Part shown: positions 14,669-16,129 of the stretch, one piece after another
How the letters are laid out: each line of letters begins with the position of its first letter
How positions within the stretch are numbered: position 1 is the stretch's first letter
NCBI GenBank assembly: GCA_964471405.1
Contig: CAYYGH010000059.1
Span: 1-16,129 of the forward strand
DNA from: J084 sp964471405
Lineage (GTDB): Bacteria > Pseudomonadota > Alphaproteobacteria > Sphingomonadales > Rhodothalassiaceae
Reading direction: 5' to 3'
DNA: 16,129 bases
Position numbers and translations under genes: made by a program
Notes under the pieces: model-generated
Told to the model about the DNA's origin: nothing
What the model saw: the letters and a program-made list of their open reading frames with translations, nothing else
Databases searched by the model: none

Positions 14669-16129
14669 TCATCCCTTCAGATGGCCGAAAAAGGCACCGA
14701 GGGCCAGCAGAGCAAGAAAGGCCGTCCACAGCGCCAGCCCGGCCGGAGAGATGAGCTCCCGCCAGACCACGCCGGCCGATTCATCGACACCCGCGGGCCG
14801 GGAGGGAGCAAGGCGGGTGGCCGTCCAGGCGGTCGTCAGCGTGACCACGCAGCCGATGGCATTCCACCAGAACCAGAAAATCTGCGGGAAGAACAGCCAC
14901 AGCGCCAGATTGACGGCCAGTCCCGAAAGAAGGCCGAAGATCACCTCCCGTCCGCTTGTGCGCGGCGCCAGGACGGCCAGCAGGAAGACGCCCAGAATCG
15001 GCCCATAGAAGAGAGAGCCGATCTTGTTGATGGCTTCTATGACGGTGGGGGCAATGTTCCCCACCATGCTTGAGAATACCAGCGTGAACACGCCCCAGCC
15101 GATGGCCGCCCAGCGCGCCCACAGGAGAGTGCGGCCCGGTTCTTCCGGCCGTCCGCGCAGACGGCACCAGTCCTCCACGCTCACGGCGGCAAGACTGTTG
15201 ATTGCGGAGGAAAGCGAGGACATGGCGGCGGCAAGAATGCCTACGAACACGAAACCGATCAGCCCATGCGGCAGATAGGTCAGCAGAAAGAGCGGGATCA
15301 GACGATCCGGTTCGGCGGCCGAGACCTGAGCTCCGAAGTCCGGGTTGCGCACTGCAAGCGCTCCCACCACCAGCCCCACCAGACAGTATGTGAGGGTGAT
15401 CGGCCCGCGCAGCAGACCGTTGGCCAGCAGGACGCGGCGGCCGGCCCGATAGTCATGAGCCGCCAGCAGCCGCTGGGCCTGGGTCTGGTCGCAGCCATAA
15501 TAGGAGGCATAGAGAACGATGCCGCCGAAGATCATGGGCCACAGACCGAATTCGTCCCCCGCAAATCCCAGCGAATCGGTGCGCAGAACGGTCAGGCGGG
15601 CGGGATCGACGGTCTCCAGCAGCACGGACCAGCCGCCCAGGGCCGACAGGCCGAGCACCAGACAGGCCAGAATGGCGGCGACGATGATGACCATCTGGAC
15701 TGCATCTCCGATCACCACCGCCCGCATTCCGCCCATGATCGAATAAAGGGCCGTGCCGACCCCTACGATGATGAGAGACTGCCAGAAGGGGATGCCGAAT
15801 CCGGCCTTCAGGATCACGGCGACCGCATAGATCGTGACCGCCGTCGCCAGGCCACGCGAGAGCTGGAAGGCCACGGAAAGCACGAGCCGTGTGGCCAGGC
15901 CGAAGCGCCTTTCCACGAATTCGTAGATTGTCACCACTCCGCTGCGGTAGAGAGCGGGCGCCACCGTCATCAGAATGAGCAGAATCCCGAGGGGTACCCC
16001 GAACTCATAGGCGAGCCACACCATGCCGCCGCCCTCGCGCAGACCGACGAAGGCCGGAGCCGAGACGAAGCTGATTGCGCCGAGCTGGGTTGCCATCGCC
16101 GACAGCGCCAGGGCGGGCCAGCCGAGCCG
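14669..16129 (-). CDS. Sodium:solute symporter (SSS) family transporter, 5' end outside window
   Basis: A partial inner-membrane Na+-coupled uptake transporter; the reading frame stays open to the window edge, giving about 486 visible residues. The true start lies beyond 16129, since the internal ATG at 16096 falls within the first conserved helix, which continues upstream as RLGWPALALSAMATQLGAIS. About twelve hydrophobic segments are visible. A typical SSS stretch is AAAMSSLSSAINSLAAVSVEDW, whose Ser residues lie in a sodium-binding helix. The substrate is not predictable; SSS members carry sugars, sugar acids, sialic acid, proline and others. The following glycerate kinase gene starts one base after its TGA, so this is the first visible gene of a leftward operon with the kinase, a LacI regulator and a cupin. 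A sugar or sugar-acid substrate is inferred from those neighbours. Confidence 0.9.
   Translation of the reverse strand, partial: RLGWPALALSAMATQLGAISFVSAPAFVGLREGGGMVWLAYEFGVPLGILLILMTVAPALYRSGVVTIYEFVERRFGLATRLVLSVAFQLSRGLATAVTIYAVAVILKAGFGIPFWQSLIIVGVGTALYSIMGGMRAVVIGDAVQMVIIVAAILACLVLGLSALGGWSVLLETVDPARLTVLRTDSLGFAGDEFGLWPMIFGGIVLYASYYGCDQTQAQRLLAAHDYRAGRRVLLANGLLRGPITLTYCLVGLVVGALAVRNPDFGAQVSAAEPDRLIPLFLLTYLPHGLIGFVFVGILAAAMSSLSSAINSLAAVSVEDWCRLRGRPEEPGRTLLWARWAAIGWGVFTLVFSSMVGNIAPTVIEAINKIGSLFYGPILGVFLLAVLAPRTSGREVIFGLLSGLAVNLALWLFFPQIFWFWWNAIGCVVTLTTAWTATRLAPSRPAGVDESAGVVWRELISPAGLALWTAFLALLALGAFFGHLKG

Overview
The window is GC-rich and almost fully coding. It looks like a chromosomal segment of an alphaproteobacterium, probably of the Rhodospirillales/Kiloniellales kind. 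The clues are the GC-rich codon usage, an SuhB with the alphaproteobacterial N-terminus (residues 36-43 KKGPADFV), a free-standing MotA/ExbB-like plus MotB/OmpA-like pair, and overlapping stop/start junctions throughout. No rRNA, tRNA, CRISPR array, insertion sequence or phage gene is visible. No gap between genes exceeds about 235 bases. Fourteen complete genes and one partial gene are called.

Left part (1-5699): elongation factor P (efp), an inositol-monophosphatase-family enzyme (suhB type) and a secreted protein with a degenerate OmpA-like domain run rightward. An atypical short-chain dehydrogenase faces them from the opposite strand. Next comes a two-gene rightward operon for an inner-membrane MotA/TolQ/ExbB-like channel protein and a MotB-like coiled-coil/OmpA protein. 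The stop and start of this pair overlap, and a likely intrinsic terminator sits over the stop codon of the second gene.

Middle part (5700-10312): an Acr3-type arsenite exporter runs rightward without any arsR or arsC. Its leader holds two 11-bp direct repeats resembling a PhoB (Pho) box. It ends tail-to-tail, with overlapping stop codons, against a leftward three-gene operon. That operon encodes an exported parallel beta-helix protein, an SO2930/HNE_0200-like diheme cytochrome c and a bile acid:sodium symporter (BASS) family transporter. The tight coupling of these three genes is the most interesting possible system in the window.

Right part (10313-16129): nadC (quinolinate phosphoribosyltransferase, NAD synthesis) diverges from the beta-helix operon and overlaps a small DUF423-like membrane protein gene. 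Converging on it is a leftward, fully overlapping or abutting cluster: a sodium:solute symporter (5' end outside the window), a MOFRL-type glycerate 2-kinase, a LacI-family regulator and a single-domain cupin like the C-terminus of type II phosphomannose isomerase. This looks like a self-regulated uptake and catabolism operon for a sugar or sugar acid, extending past the right edge.
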